A DNA stretch of 35,000 nucleotides from Chrysomallon squamiferum. Its lineage: Eukaryota; Mollusca; Gastropoda; Neomphalida; Peltospiridae. The notes below the pieces were generated by a model that had not been told where the DNA came from, did not search any database, and was given only the letters and a program-made list of their open reading frames with translations. Of this stretch, positions 10,771 to 21,614 are shown piece by piece. Location: contig CM022675.1 in assembly GCA_012295275.1 (NCBI GenBank), positions 16,677,189-16,712,188 on the forward strand, read 5' to 3'. A program made the position numbers and the translations under genes. Numbering within the stretch: position 1 is the stretch's first letter; each line of letters starts with the position of its first letter.

Positions 10771-11650
10771 CTGACAGTGTAAATACTAATTAACTCACAG
10801 CATTCTATATATGTTAATGGATTATTAATTGTTTTGTTTTAAAATAATAAATTTAATATTGGTTTAACCTTTATCAAAGAAAGATAGTTGATGAACATAG
10901 TCCACTAACATAAAAATAAGAAAATTATTTAAATATTACATTTGCTACTGATATTATTTTATTTCATAAAAATTCTGTTCATTCTTATAATTAATCTTGG
11001 GCAGTTTTTAGGAAAATATTAAAAATACTACTACTATTGTTACATTAAACACTACAGACTTTATAATCACGTCATAATTACATGTATTCTTTTCTTCTAC
11101 TAGTTCTTTTTCTTCTTATTTTTTTATTGTTGTTGTGATGGTGGTGTAGTGGCGGTAGTGATGGTGGTGTAGTGGTTGGTTGTGCATTGTTAGTCCACAG
11201 TCTACTTAGCAGATTAATCATTTAATCCAGATAGTATATAATTATAATTTTCTAAAAACAATACACAACATTAATCCACATACTGTATACTGTTTTCTGT
11301 TTAACTGTACACGTGTGAAAACCCCCACTACGTGTAACAAGGGTATCTCATGACAGACATTCGTGACGCTGACAAACACGTCGTTGTTGTGTTTTACCTT
11401 GTCGTCTACTCAGGTGATATCCGTGAATGAAGGTGCAAGCACAGGTGCAAATCTCGTTTGTTTATCAGATTAGATCAAACCTGAGCTTGTTTGTGAGGAC
11501 GGGTAATTCTTCCTATGTGGTCGGAAGATCTAAAAATGCACTGAAGTGATTGTATAATATAATTATATCATAGTTATGTAAAAAATGTCAATAATCACAA
11601 ATATGTGCTATGAATAATTGTTAATAATTATTTATATATTAAAATACATT
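10771..11650. other. AT-rich DNA; GC-richer patch 11330-11520
   Basis: At 11350 an ATG opens M-T-D-I-R-D-A-D-K-H-V with CTCAG|GTGATA 63 bases later, a possible but unsupported exon. The remainder shows GTGGTGTAG runs only. Confidence 0.2.
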
Positions 11651-11653
11651 GGA

Positions 11654-11701
<48 letters not shown>

Positions 11702-11752
11702 GTGGATTATGGGATAAGTTAGGTGATACGATTTTAAGACATTAAGAAGATA

Positions 11753-11817
<65 letters not shown>
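11654..11817. repeat. AAT and GA microsatellites
   Basis: About 15 AAT units (11656-11700) and a GA run of about 58 bp (11759-11816), with 58 bp of unique DNA between. Confidence 0.93.
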
Positions 11818-11819
<2 letters not shown>

Positions 11820-11878
11820 TAAAACATATAAAGTTCACCTGTCTCTGTGTATCAGTAGGCAGGTAAATAAAACGAACA

Positions 11879-12113
11879 TTAAAAACTGTTTATTACTGAG
11901 TTGTCTGAATCAGTGCGCGGGCCGCACAGATAACCAGCAAGATCCACACAGCACCTGCGTGGAATTAAATTAAGACCATCACGGAGCCAGTTATCAAGTG
12001 CTGTTTGTTTAGTCAGCGGCTCTTTCCTCTGACAGTTTCTGTCAACTGTGAATTCCAGCTCGTTTTCTACGGCAAACATTGCACACTGTAAGACCTGTCT
12101 TTCCTCCACAGTG
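11879..12113 (-). CDS. Unidentified minus-strand exon candidate
   Basis: A pyrimidine-rich acceptor (TTTTTTCACTTCAG) at 12114 precedes 77 open codons in phase 2, ending in TAA at 11879. The peptide has balanced, coding-like composition (E-E-R-Q-V-L-Q-C-A-M-F-A-V-E-N-E-L near the start, D-N-W-L-R-D-G-L-N in the middle, seven Cys/Trp positions overall). An AATAAA at 11888-11893 overlaps its end. It lies 1.1 kb upstream of the 10408-10770 candidate on the same strand; a weak TCA|GTAATA donor would join the two in phase 0. No family is recognised. Confidence 0.33.
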
Positions 12114-12180
12114 CTGAAGTGAAAAAACGAGAAATCTCAACATTTTGTACCGTCTGGAATTTTAGTTTTAACTTTTTTAA

Positions 12181-12208
<28 letters not shown>
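12181..12208. repeat. Poly-T tract
   Basis: About 27 T. Confidence 0.9.
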
Positions 12209-12214
<6 letters not shown>

Positions 12215-12225
12215 AACTATTGTAT

Positions 12226-12342
12226 TCGTGTGTTTCTCGTTTATGGAGGTGAAAGGGTTAAATTGATTATTCCGTGGAAAGTTGACGTTGAAGTAAAAGC
12301 CAACACGTCGCAGAACGACTTGGGTCACGTCAGACAAGTAAT
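12226..12342 (+). CDS. Weak plus-strand exon candidate
   Basis: The frame through Y-G-G-E-R-V-K-L-I-I-P-W-K-V-D-V-E-V-K is coding-like and ends at AGACAA|GTAATT, a fair donor. No clear acceptor precedes it; the upstream frame runs into poly-T. It may be chance. Confidence 0.15.
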
Positions 12343-12399
12343 TACGTACAACATTAATTAGATTAAACTTGTTACTGTAAGAAAAAACACACACACACA

Positions 12400-12901
12400 A
12401 AAACAACAAAATAAAATAAAATAAAAAATAAATGAGTAAGTAAGTTAGTAAATAAATTAAATAAAAAAATTAAATAATTTTTTTTTAAATGTGTTCTGTA
12501 TTAGACTAATTCAGTGTACGTTAAAGTCTGATGTAAGTACAATCATTTCTATGAAAAAGTATTAATTTCTTGTAGGGAATGAACAAAACAACAATAACAA
12601 CAACATAATATAAATAAAAAAAGACTGATGGATTACGTCCGAAAATAAAATGTTTCAATTCCCATTAAAAAGGTGTAAGTGTCATTAATTAAAAAAACAA
12701 GACAAAAAAAAAAAAAAAAAAAAAAAAACTAAATGAAGGGAATGTTATTGAAAGAAAAAACAACTATACCAAAAAAAAAAAAAAAAAAAAAAATATATAT
12801 ATAAAACAATTAATGAACAATAAACCCACACACAGAAACAACCCCATCCAACAAACAAAAACAACCCAAAAATAAAACAAGAAAAAACTAAAATAAAATA
12901 A

Positions 12902-12958
<57 letters not shown>

Positions 12959-12990
12959 CTTAAGGACAACCCCCCAAAAAAAAAAACAAT
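12400..12990. repeat. A-rich low-complexity DNA with AAT microsatellite
   Basis: A runs at 12704-12728 and 12769-12793, a short TA run, and about 18 AAT units at 12903-12957. Confidence 0.9.
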
Positions 12991-13407
12991 TACAATATAA
13001 TGAAATAAAACTAAAGAAAAAAGAATGTAAAAAGGTAGAAAACTAGCTAATAAATATATTTTACTTAATAATTATGATTATTACATCTTACTATGGATGA
13101 ATAACATAACAAACGTTTTTCCCATGATTCTGAAATAACGTTTTTTCTGCCAAGAATTCCACTCTGTGACTGTTTTTATTATATAAATAATTAATTTCAC
13201 AGCTGACAAAGGTTTAAATAATAATCTTTAATTAAACCTGTGAAAGTGACATGTGTACATTAGTTATGAGTTGTTGTAGTGGTATGTGATGGAGTAGACA
13301 GATATTTCACACTGCATAGTGAGATTGAGACACAACATTCTGTACGAGAACAGAGACGTAATTCCTGCACACAATTACAGATATACACATTATAATCTTT
13401 GTACACT

Positions 13408-13408
<1 letters not shown>

Positions 13409-13466
<58 letters not shown>
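13409..13466. repeat. GA microsatellite
   Basis: About 29 AG units. Confidence 0.95.
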
Positions 13467-13467
<1 letters not shown>

Positions 13468-13857
13468 AAAACAAATAAGAATGTAAGGTAGATTTTTGTT
13501 AAATTAGCCACAAACTATATTTTCTCACGAGTCTAAATAGCTAATACAGGCCGGGTCAAGTGTTTGTGTAGCCCACAAAAAACCCCGCAAAGGGTCGTTT
13601 ACAACCACAGGTGTTAAAAAGCATATTCATTTCACAACACACGCTAACTATTTCTCAAAACTATGTATCAGGAATGTTTACAATTAAATGTGTTTGTCTC
13701 ATTTGTAGTGATCGCACCATAACGCGTTCAGACGTGGCGCCGCAAACCTCGCGGTTGTAGCAGTTCGAAATGTGTAGATTCGACACAAGTAACACCCATG
13801 TCACACATATTTGTTAACTGCCAAATAAATATGAGACAACAAGTATATATTAACATG

Positions 13858-13888
<31 letters not shown>

Positions 13889-13965
13889 ATATTCTTAATT
13901 TTTCTTACTTACTTCGCATATAATATATAATAAACAAACAACAACAATTATAATAATACAAATTT

Positions 13966-14015
<50 letters not shown>

Positions 14016-14389
14016 CTACTTTAGATAAATAATTATAAAGAGAAAAAACTGCACAGATCCAGTTTTAGAACAGCGAGCGTACAGATTGAATATTTTGTCA
14101 CTAGCACGGTTATCGATCATAAAACAGATCATACTCATTGACCCAACCAATGTGACAGTCCTATCAGCTAAACACATCAGGTGACGTGTTTGCGTCATAC
14201 CGGATGTAAAGACAGAAAAATGAAATACATGTTTATGACATTTTGGCTACCTCAAACAAAAACCCCAATAGAATAAATAAAAGAAGAAAAAAAAAAACGT
14301 TTAGAGGTACTTAATTTTAACTAAATTATATTGCATTATAATAACAGTCTGAATTAAACCAAATTTTGAAATCAGTTTATATATATAAA
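13467..14389. other. No gene recognised; two microsatellites
   Basis: ATAC units at 13857-13880 and about 16 AAT units at 13967-14015. A GC-rich patch at 13710-13790 has no supported exon. Confidence 0.5.
14105..14190 (-). mobile_element. Weak tRNA-like segment, minus strand
   Basis: TTTAGCTGATAGGACTG and, about 60 bases on, GATCGATAACC resemble A and B boxes, but the spacing is long and the match poor. Confidence 0.15.
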
Positions 14390-15447
14390 GAATAAAGTTT
14401 AACCTTTTTATTTGATTTGTTTATCTGTTTGGTGTCTGTCTTGGGCTGATGGTAGGAGAAGCAATTCCCTGCCCATGCAGTTGAACCTTAAAGTTTATTA
14501 TCTTTGCAGTTATTGTATGGGACAGCTTACATATACAATTAATGTGTAATGGCTAACAAATAAAATAAGGAAAATTATTTTATCCAATCACTGTGAATAA
14601 TTATTGTTATAATATATTTTTTTGGTTAAACCTCGCCAATTTATAACAGAAACAAGAAATGTATTTTGGAAAATCTAATCTGCAGTAAAGATATTTTTTG
14701 AGCGAACAGAACAGACTCAAGTATCAGATTATTTAACGAATGCCGCTGATATGGTGTGAGGGTGAACGTTTAGCTAGGTTTAAATGAATTGAAATGTTAT
14801 TAAATAAATGTTGATTTGATTAACTATACATGATACAATACTTAAATAATTTTTACTGTACATGTCATTACAAGTGTATTTTACAAAATGTATATTTATT
14901 TGCAAATCGTATTACAGAATGATTTTACAGAATTTGAATGTATCATAAATATGGACACTGCTTGAAAAGGCAGATTTTAAACTGCACAGTGTTTGTGTAA
15001 CCCTCCATTTTAGAGAATTCCAAGGTAAATGAGCAAGATGATTAAATATACAAAGAAAACTAATGCAACAACATTTCTATGCATATAGTTTCTATTCAAC
15101 AATAACAAATCAATAAATTGTGTAGTTATTTTTAACCAGAATATTAATTTACATATTTTCACTTATCATAAATTATCAAACAATATACTATTACTACTAC
15201 TAGTACTATTACTACTACTACTAATAATAATCAGACAGTAATAATAATTTTAAAAAATTAAAAAATAAATAAACGCAAATACTAAACCTGATGTTAAAAG
15301 GGTGACTGCTTGATTTGAATTGTAAGACAGAAACAGGCTTTCTATCACTGAATGTTGATCAGTATTAAATAATCTGAAAGAACCCAGTTAATACATAGTT
15401 TAAAAAAGGTTAATACATATTTTATTAGTGCACATAAGGCTTATCTA

Positions 15448-15717
15448 TTGCTTAATAATGTAAATAGTCCTTATAAAATATTTTTTAATGTAGATAGGGA
15501 TCACCAAACTTTTGCTAAGTTCTTATCAAATGCTGTTTCATGTAATAATGTAGTCAATCCTTGTGAAATATTTATTAATGTATATAGGGTTTACCAGTCT
15601 TTTAATACCTCAGATACAGCTTATCAAATATTTAGTAATATAGATATTGCTTATCAAAAGCTTATTATACATGGTGGTTATAAAATATTTCACTATTGTA
15701 TCAAATGTTTTAAATAG
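15448..15717 (+). repeat. Degenerate 30-bp tandem repeat, open frame
   Basis: Units resemble those at 16365-16545 but are more diverged. One frame is open for 89 codons with a ten-residue period (F-N-x-V-D-x-x-Y-Q-x). It has no obvious promoter or splice context. The homologous stretch at 32190-32340 has stops, so coding function is doubtful. Confidence 0.5.
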
Positions 15718-16364
15718 GAAGTCATTATCAAATGATTGGTTAGTGTTGAAATGTTATTAAATGGTGTTTTTTTTTCCAATTATGTAACAGTCTAGAGAGT
15801 TTTACCAGATGTTTGCTGTATAGGAAAGCTTAAATTACTTGGATGTATAAATTTCTATCACTGAACTCAGTATGTAACATTTAAAAAAATAAAATGTTAA
15901 AAAAAAATCTTACTTGTAACAGTGTTTTGTTGTATACATTACTCAATATTCTTTTGACAAAAACAAGAATAAAGAAAATAAATAATGTATTTAAAATACT
16001 CGTAACTTGTCATGATTCTTCATATTATTATTGTATGTTGATCTGTTTGTAAATATTCTGTCAGGGTTCAGTTCTCTCTAATTTCACTTACTTTTCTCTA
16101 AAAATAAAAATAAAATATTGAAAATAGAATTTGATGGACTTATATTAAAGTAACAGTGAGTTTACAAAGATTTAACATCATTAAAACTAATAATTATTAT
16201 AAAATAAAATAAATAAATAAAATAAAATAAATTAAAACTAAAAGTGACAAAAACTAACACTGCTGTTGAAACTCAGTCACTCAGTTTGATGTGAACTGTG
16301 GATCAGACAAAAACATGGTTACTAAAGATTTAAGTGTAGACAGGGCTTATAATAAGCAAACGTT

Positions 16365-16545
16365 TAATAGTGGAGATATACCTTATCAAATGTTTAATAC
16401 TGTAGATATACCGTATCAAATGTTTAATACTATAGATACAGCTTATCAAATGTTTAATACTGTAGATACAGCATATAAAATGTTTAATTATGTAGATACA
16501 GATTATCAAACATTTAATAATATAAATATTGCTTATCAAATGTTT
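16365..16545 (+). repeat. 30-bp tandem repeat encoding a decapeptide period
   Basis: About six units of TTATCAAATGTTTAATACTG plus GTAGATACAGC-type sequence. A frame at 16291-16551 reads repeats of A-Y-Q-M-F-N-T-V-D-T. The opposite strand is also open, as expected for a stop-free 30-bp unit. Confidence 0.8.
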
Positions 16546-18169
16546 ATTTAATATACATGGTGGTTATAAAATATTTCACTATTGTAAAGTACTTGTGAAA
16601 TGTTTGAATTAGGAAGTCATTATCATTATTTCAATGCATATTAGTCTCAAAATGTTATTGAATTTTTATTTGTATAGACCAACTATTTAACAGTTTGTAG
16701 TGTTTTACCAAATGTTTTTTTAAACATGGAAGTAGGCATTTGTATATTTGAAGTTATACTAAAATAATATGTCAAAAATAAATGTAATAAATTAATACCA
16801 GTATTTGTTACTTGTAACATTAATAGCAGTGTTTTGTTGTATATTCTGTTGGTATAAACAAGAACAAAGAGAAAAATTATAATTTTAACTTGTTTTCATT
16901 CTTTATCTTATCTGATCTGTTTGAAGACTATCAATAAAAATAGTTAAAACTTATTATGTATATAAGAGGTTACTTGTTTTCATGGTTTTATCAAAACCAT
17001 TTTTAAAAAATTAAACTAATGGTGATACTTAGAAACATTTGAGATTATTTATTATAATGAAATGATAATCAAATCAGACTAGTTAAAACTTCATACCAGA
17101 TTTTTATTTTAATTATTATAGATTATCTATTTGAACTCTGTATATCTCAGATTTTTGTTAACTGCTGATCAAAAATAATTTGTAACAAAATAAATGTTAT
17201 CCTTTCAAGTATTGACTGTCAATTAGTGGTTCATAAAGTTGATTCAAAATGTTCATCTTAGTATTTATCTTCTGTCTGGTAACTGCAAGTAAAATTTAGG
17301 TTTGAAACTTTCTTCCAGTTGTGATTTCATACAAACAGACAGAGTTATAAGTAAATTTCACTCAGGTCATGACATTTTGCTTTGAGTCTAATTTGTACTT
17401 TTTCCAGATGGAATATATATTTCTTAACAAACATTCTCAGTTTCATTTATCAAAATCTGACACTTTTACCGTGGGTTTAGATTCCATCTGAATCATCCAT
17501 TTGTCATTACAGGTCAAAAACAAACCACTATGGCCGCCAGTTATGTTACGTAGAAAAAAAAAAAAAAAAAAAAAAAAAAGTAGTATTGATTGGGTATTTT
17601 CTTTGTTTCCTTTTTTTATTTATTTCTAGATTATTATTTTTTTTTTTTTCATTATCTACCATTGCATGATATTTATATAAATAAATAAATTCTCTATCAC
17701 AGACACATACAGATATTATACTTTTTGGTTTCAGAAAAGATGTCCATTCAGAAAGTTTTACAGTTATTATATTTTAAACATTTTCATTCCTTGTCCTCCA
17801 TAGTGTTAATTTATTCTGTCAATAAATTTGTTCTTCATGTGCACTACCTTTTTCTTTTTGAACTTGATATATTCAAAATTTCATATTTGTTTTGCTTTTT
17901 AAGGCAGATATTAGCATTTAATGAACTTAGATAACAGTATTTGTTCAATAAAGCTTAATAAAAAAAACAAAAAAAAAAAAAAAACATACATTTTCACATA
18001 CTTAGATTACTAAAATTTTAGGTCTTGTCGTCCCAAACCCTGATGAATATTTCAGATCGGACTCATCAACTCTACAGTATACAGAAAAATGCAGACAGAT
18101 TAATGATATTCATTAAATTTAAATTAGTCTTCCATTAACATCTCTGCTTTCAAAACTTTTTAACGCCAC

Positions 18170-18500
18170 GTACCTCTTTGCGACGTCATCTATCGTACAA
18201 AAATAGACTGGTAGAGACCGAACTTTTACTGAAACTGAAACTGAAAAAAATTAACATGCTAATAAGAGCAAGCTGTTGTGAAGCACGTCTACGACGGGCA
18301 CGCTTTCTGACAGGTCAGCGGGCGTGTCCGTCGCAGAAAAGTGTTTTGGGTAAGGTAAGAGAATGGGTTCTCGTTACGACTGCAGGACACAACGGAGTGT
18401 CCAGCATATCGGATCGTAACGAAATGGTTGCGTCCTGTTTGTTTGTTCTGTTGATGTTTCCTTGTTCTTTTTGGCTGCTTCCTTCTGGTCCAACAATTCC

Positions 18501-18505
<5 letters not shown>
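18170..18505 (+). other. GC-richer island with possible signal-peptide ORF
   Basis: This stretch is clearly richer in GC than its flanks. An ATG at 18424, in context AACGAAATGG, opens a hydrophobic run (M-V-A-S-C-L-F-V-L-L-M-F-P) resembling a signal peptide. The frame runs into a poly-T tract at 18505. A perfect stem GGACAC/GTGTCC with a 6-base loop lies at 18387-18404, and GGTAAGGTAAGAG at 18348-18360 could be a splice donor. A promoter or first exon, or the end of an inserted element, are all possible; no homology is recognised. Confidence 0.25.
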
Positions 18506-18530
<25 letters not shown>

Positions 18531-18531
<1 letters not shown>

Positions 18532-18733
18532 GCCAATGGTCCTTTTATTGATTTAAAAGATGCTATAAACACCTGCAACTAAAAAGAATAAGAACATAAA
18601 TGTAGTTAACTTATTTACATTTTATTTTATTTTATTTTATTTGGCCAAATGTCCTCATTATTGATTTAAAAGATGCTGTAAACACCTGCAGCTAAAAATG
18701 AGAACATGAACGTTGTTAACTTATTTATATTTA
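18531..18733. repeat. Local tandem duplication (about 110-bp unit) with flanking homopolymers
   Basis: Two diverged copies (18531-18620 and 18642-18733) share TTATTGATTTAAAAGATGCT and AACACCTGCA. A 27-base T run precedes the first and a 26-base A run follows the second; a TTTTA pentamer array separates them. Confidence 0.75.
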
Positions 18734-18741
18734 TTATGTAC

Positions 18742-18774
<33 letters not shown>

Positions 18775-18997
18775 GATAACCGGGTTAGTATGGTCTGAAA
18801 GTAAGTACGTATAGTACGTATAGTTTTGTTTTTAATTATTAATTTAATTGGCTATTCAAATTGATCCGTCAATCAGCCGATCCATCCATAGATCCACCAG
18901 CTGTTCAACCGATTAATCTGTAAGTCAATAAATTCATTCAATTGTTGTTTGTTTTTGTGTCATAAAAAAAGAAGAAAAAAGTTCAAACTCTCAACTC

Positions 18998-19497
18998 CTA
19001 AAGTTTGTGTTTTGTGTTCAGAATATGTGTTGTTACTGCAGCGAGGACTAACTCTCTGTCTGTTTTGGAGCCAAGATGTTTTGGAGCGTGAACTGGATTT
19101 TTGGTTCTTCCAATGTGTGGCGTAGTGCTTGTCTTTCCTTGGCGAAATTCTGACAGTGAAACAAGTAGTGTTTCATGGTTTCGGAGAGTCAACAGCTGCA
19201 GTTGGGTGATGTGGTGTTGTGGTATTTGTATCGGATTGCATTTAACCAATTCTGGCTTTGGTGAAATTGTTGTTGTGTAGTTTGTTGGCGAGTGTGATTT
19301 TGGGTGTTTTGGTGAGTGGTTTGATGTTCAAGTGCCATTTGTTTTTGGTGTTGTTCCATTCATTTTTCCACTGTTTGTCGTAATGTTTGGCAGCGATGGA
19401 GAGATTTTCGTTTATTCCGTAGTGTATGTCGGTGCAGATGTCTTTGGATTTTGGATCCGTCGGTGTAGATGTGGTTTGTAGTGGTCGTTTGCTGCTG
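18998..19497 (-). mobile_element. Degenerate non-LTR retrotransposon (LINE) 3' fragment
   Basis: Read on the minus strand, about 19450-19480 encodes H-I-Y-T-D-G-S-K, the first catalytic Asp motif of a LINE-type RNase H domain. Further on, near 19140-19205, another frame encodes C-S-C, a stop, then E-T-M-K-H-Y-L-F-H-C-Q-N-F and K-E-R-Q-A-L, the cysteine/histidine C-terminus of Jockey/I-type reverse transcriptases. At least one frameshift and in-frame stops separate them, so the copy is dead. The reverse transcriptase core is absent (5' truncated near 19497). It lies downstream of, and codirectional with, the minus EGF paralog. Confidence 0.7.
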
Positions 19498-19701
19498 CTA
19501 GAAATATGGCTTTTTTAAAAACTGTTAACTAATTTTGTTATTATAAAGATATTCAAAACGATTATACTGCATTTTCTCACTTCTTTTCGAGAGTTTAAAA
19601 TTGCAAATATAAATAGTCTTCACTTAGTTAATGGGGTTCTTGCTTCCAAATAACGGCTAACGTTCACATTTTGAGTCCTTATCTGCAAATCACGCGAAAC
19701 A

Positions 19702-19737
<36 letters not shown>
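19702..19737. repeat. AAAT microsatellite
   Basis: About nine AAAT units just beyond the read-through stop of the minus EGF paralog. Confidence 0.9.
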
Positions 19738-19738
<1 letters not shown>

Positions 19739-19776
19739 CGCGTACTCAGTTATTCTAGTAGTAGATGAACCAAATA

Positions 19777-20350
19777 TTAGATGTGTTCATCACGATCCCT
19801 TTCGCAATTTTTCAGATGAGATTCATCAAAACTACAGCTTTTCAAGTTACCATCATAAATATGAATATTCTTACTAGTCTGACACATGTTTCCATAGAAT
19901 TGATTTGTGCACGTGCAGACACCAGCATTTAATGATCTTCCGTTTTGGCATGCTTTTAAAAAATAAAAATAAAATACACACATATTAGAATCCTCGCTAT
20001 CTACACGACAGTTTATCAGGTATTAACTGGAATTAGTTAAATTAGCCTAAACTTAGAAACAGCTTTCCATCTTTAAGGCCGATTGTTAATATATGCACAC
20101 ATAGATGTATCCACACACACACACACACACAGACACACACACACACACACACAGACACACCCCTCCACACACACAAAGACGATTATCACAAATTAATGTG
20201 TAATATTCCACCAGCTTAAAAAAATAAAAGGTAATACAGAATGAATTTCAAATAAGAACACATCTATAAATAAATATTATACTTACACGTCACCTGACAA
20301 GTCGACAATCGCATTAACAAGAAAACAACAAATATTTGTAAGAACATCAT
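19777..20350 (-). CDS. Divergent partial paralog: signal peptide + EGF-like, no ShK exons found
   Basis: On the minus strand, exon 1 is 20350-20287 and exon 2 is 19952-19875 with the same splice sites and phase as the plus gene. Exon 1 differs at 1 of 64 bases and exon 2 at 5 of 78. Both are intact, but the EGF N-G-G becomes N-G-R. Homology to the plus gene ends about 15 bases past the exon 2 donor, and no ShK-like exon was found in the 19.8 kb to the left. If the donor is ignored, the frame stays open to a TAA at 19777. That gives 79 residues with a new 31-residue charged tail holding two cysteines. It may be a truncated paralog, a pseudogene, or a new short gene with six mature cysteines. 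The promoter is conserved. Confidence 0.62.
20114..20170. repeat. CA microsatellite in intron 1 of the minus paralog
   Basis: CA units interrupted by AGAC and CCCTCC lie next to AAAGACGATTATCACAAATT. That flank is the reverse complement of the flank of the right-arm TG repeat, so the two microsatellites are orthologous by duplication. Confidence 0.88.
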
Positions 20351-20405
20351 TTTTACAACAGTTCTCGTCTTCTCAGATCTCTGATGTCTACACAGAAATG
20401 TTTCC

Positions 20406-20415
20406 TTTATTTATA
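20406..20415 (-). promoter_or_regulatory. TATA box of the minus EGF paralog
   Basis: The reverse complement reads TATAAATAAA, 56 bases before the minus-strand ATG at 20350. It sits in an inverted repeat with the plus promoter, so both copies carried a complete core promoter at duplication. Confidence 0.58.
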
Positions 20416-20741
20416 GTCAGAAGATGATCTGTATCTTAATTAATTTTTATAGAAGGTCATGTTTTCATCTTGTTCAAGTTTAGCAGATGCTACCTATTTT
20501 ATCCGAAAATCGCTTTAATTCGTTTAACTGTTTTAACTTTTATGGGTCAAAACGACTTCAAGGATTTTTATTTAGCATCTGGGTTAAAATATAGAAATTA
20601 AAATCAGTGCAATAAAACAAATGTATTTTGTTAAAGTTTTAGTTCTATAACTTTATTTTTTTTTTTTTTTGCATATTTTACCGAGTACTGCAAAAATATT
20701 TCTTTAAAATGTTTATTCTTGATCATGTTTTTACGTTTAGC

Positions 20742-20767
20742 ATAATAATAATAATAATAACAATAAC

Positions 20768-20832
<65 letters not shown>

Positions 20833-20903
20833 TAACAATAACAGTAACAATAACAACAACAATAACAATAATAATAATAATAATAATTATTATTATTATT
20901 GTA
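20742..20903. repeat. AAT/AAC trinucleotide microsatellite
   Basis: A run of about 160 bp of ATA units with interspersed ACA units ends in an inverted ATT tail (ATAATTATTATTATT). The apparent poly-Ile/Tyr/Asn reading frames are artefacts. Confidence 0.9.
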
Positions 20904-21010
20904 TTTGTTATTGTATGTGTTTATGTTGTAGTGATACAATGTGTAATAGTTTGTAAGGTGTCGTGTGTCGCTTTGTGTTTTGTTTATTAACTAATTTTGT
21001 TGTCGCTTAT

Positions 21011-21614
21011 TAACCACGTGCTGGTGTTCTCCATTTAACATGTTATTTATAATTCAGAAGATTGCCAGTAAGTTTAATAAAGTAATACGTTGAGTGTAAA
21101 ACAGTCAGAAAGTACGTAGCTAGTCTACAACCTGCTGAGGAGTCGGACATGAGACAGCTTGACAGTTAATTTTGTACTCGCTGTTATCTCACTTTTATCA
21201 GGAGAGTAACTGGTGGACACCACTGTCCGATTTAAAAAATTACCGTAAGGTCATCACAAAATTTACGTACAAGTAAATTAAACTATTTTATTATTGATTA
21301 ACTCTATTGACCTATAAAAACATTTATCTATGGGAAATCAAGAAATCGGTGACATGTAGAAGAATGAAAGCTGTCTTCTGATTGGTTACTTTTTTGTTCT
21401 GATTGTCTTTGATTTACGTTTTACCTGGATACACTTTCTCCAAATAAACCCCAGTACGTTTCTACATGAAAAGTTTGATCATAAAAGGAAATAAATGCCA
21501 AAATTAAAAGTGATGTACACCTACAAATAACTTATTTTAGTGGTTTCTTAATATTCATTACCTGATTTTGTTTTTTTAATAGTCTGTGGATAACAAAATT
21601 TCTCTTTCATGTCC
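21011..21614. other. Unique spacer between inverted arms
   Basis: About 600 bp of AT-rich sequence separate the two divergent promoter regions. No long ORF or repeat was seen. It is the only non-duplicated part of the intergenic region, so shared regulatory elements for both genes could lie here; that is inference. Confidence 0.4.

Larger units (their letters stand above)
14390..17990. repeat. Large direct segmental duplication, copy 1
   Basis: Many anchors recur in the same order at about 31.4-34.85 kb: TAGAGAATTCCAAGGTAAAT (15011 and 31865), TTTCTATCACTGAAT (15338 and 32097), ATACATGGTGGTTATAAAAT (15667 and 32339), GATCAAAAATAATTTGTAAC (17167 and 33926) and ATGTCCATTCAGAA (17739 and 34689). 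Offset is mostly about 16.7-16.9 kb. Copy 1 also has an internal duplication (about 15.3-16.0 and 16.2-16.9 kb) and a 27-base A run at 17553. No convincing gene lies inside. Confidence 0.8.
19858..21010. repeat. Left arm of 1.15-kb inverted duplication
   Basis: Reverse-complement homology to 21615-22788 covers exon 2, intron 1, exon 1, the promoter and upstream DNA (for example the CTTTGTGTTTxGTTTxxTAACTAATTTTG block at 20971-21000). An AAT/AAC microsatellite at 20742-20903 interrupts only this arm. Confidence 0.75.

Noticed and set aside
13408-13466. Long purine tract as a possible regulatory (GAGA-factor) site
   Set aside because: A plain GA microsatellite like several others here; nothing specific links it to a gene.
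14105-14190. Functional tRNA gene on the minus strand
   Set aside because: A/B-box resemblance is weak, spacing is long and no acceptor-stem pairing was seen.
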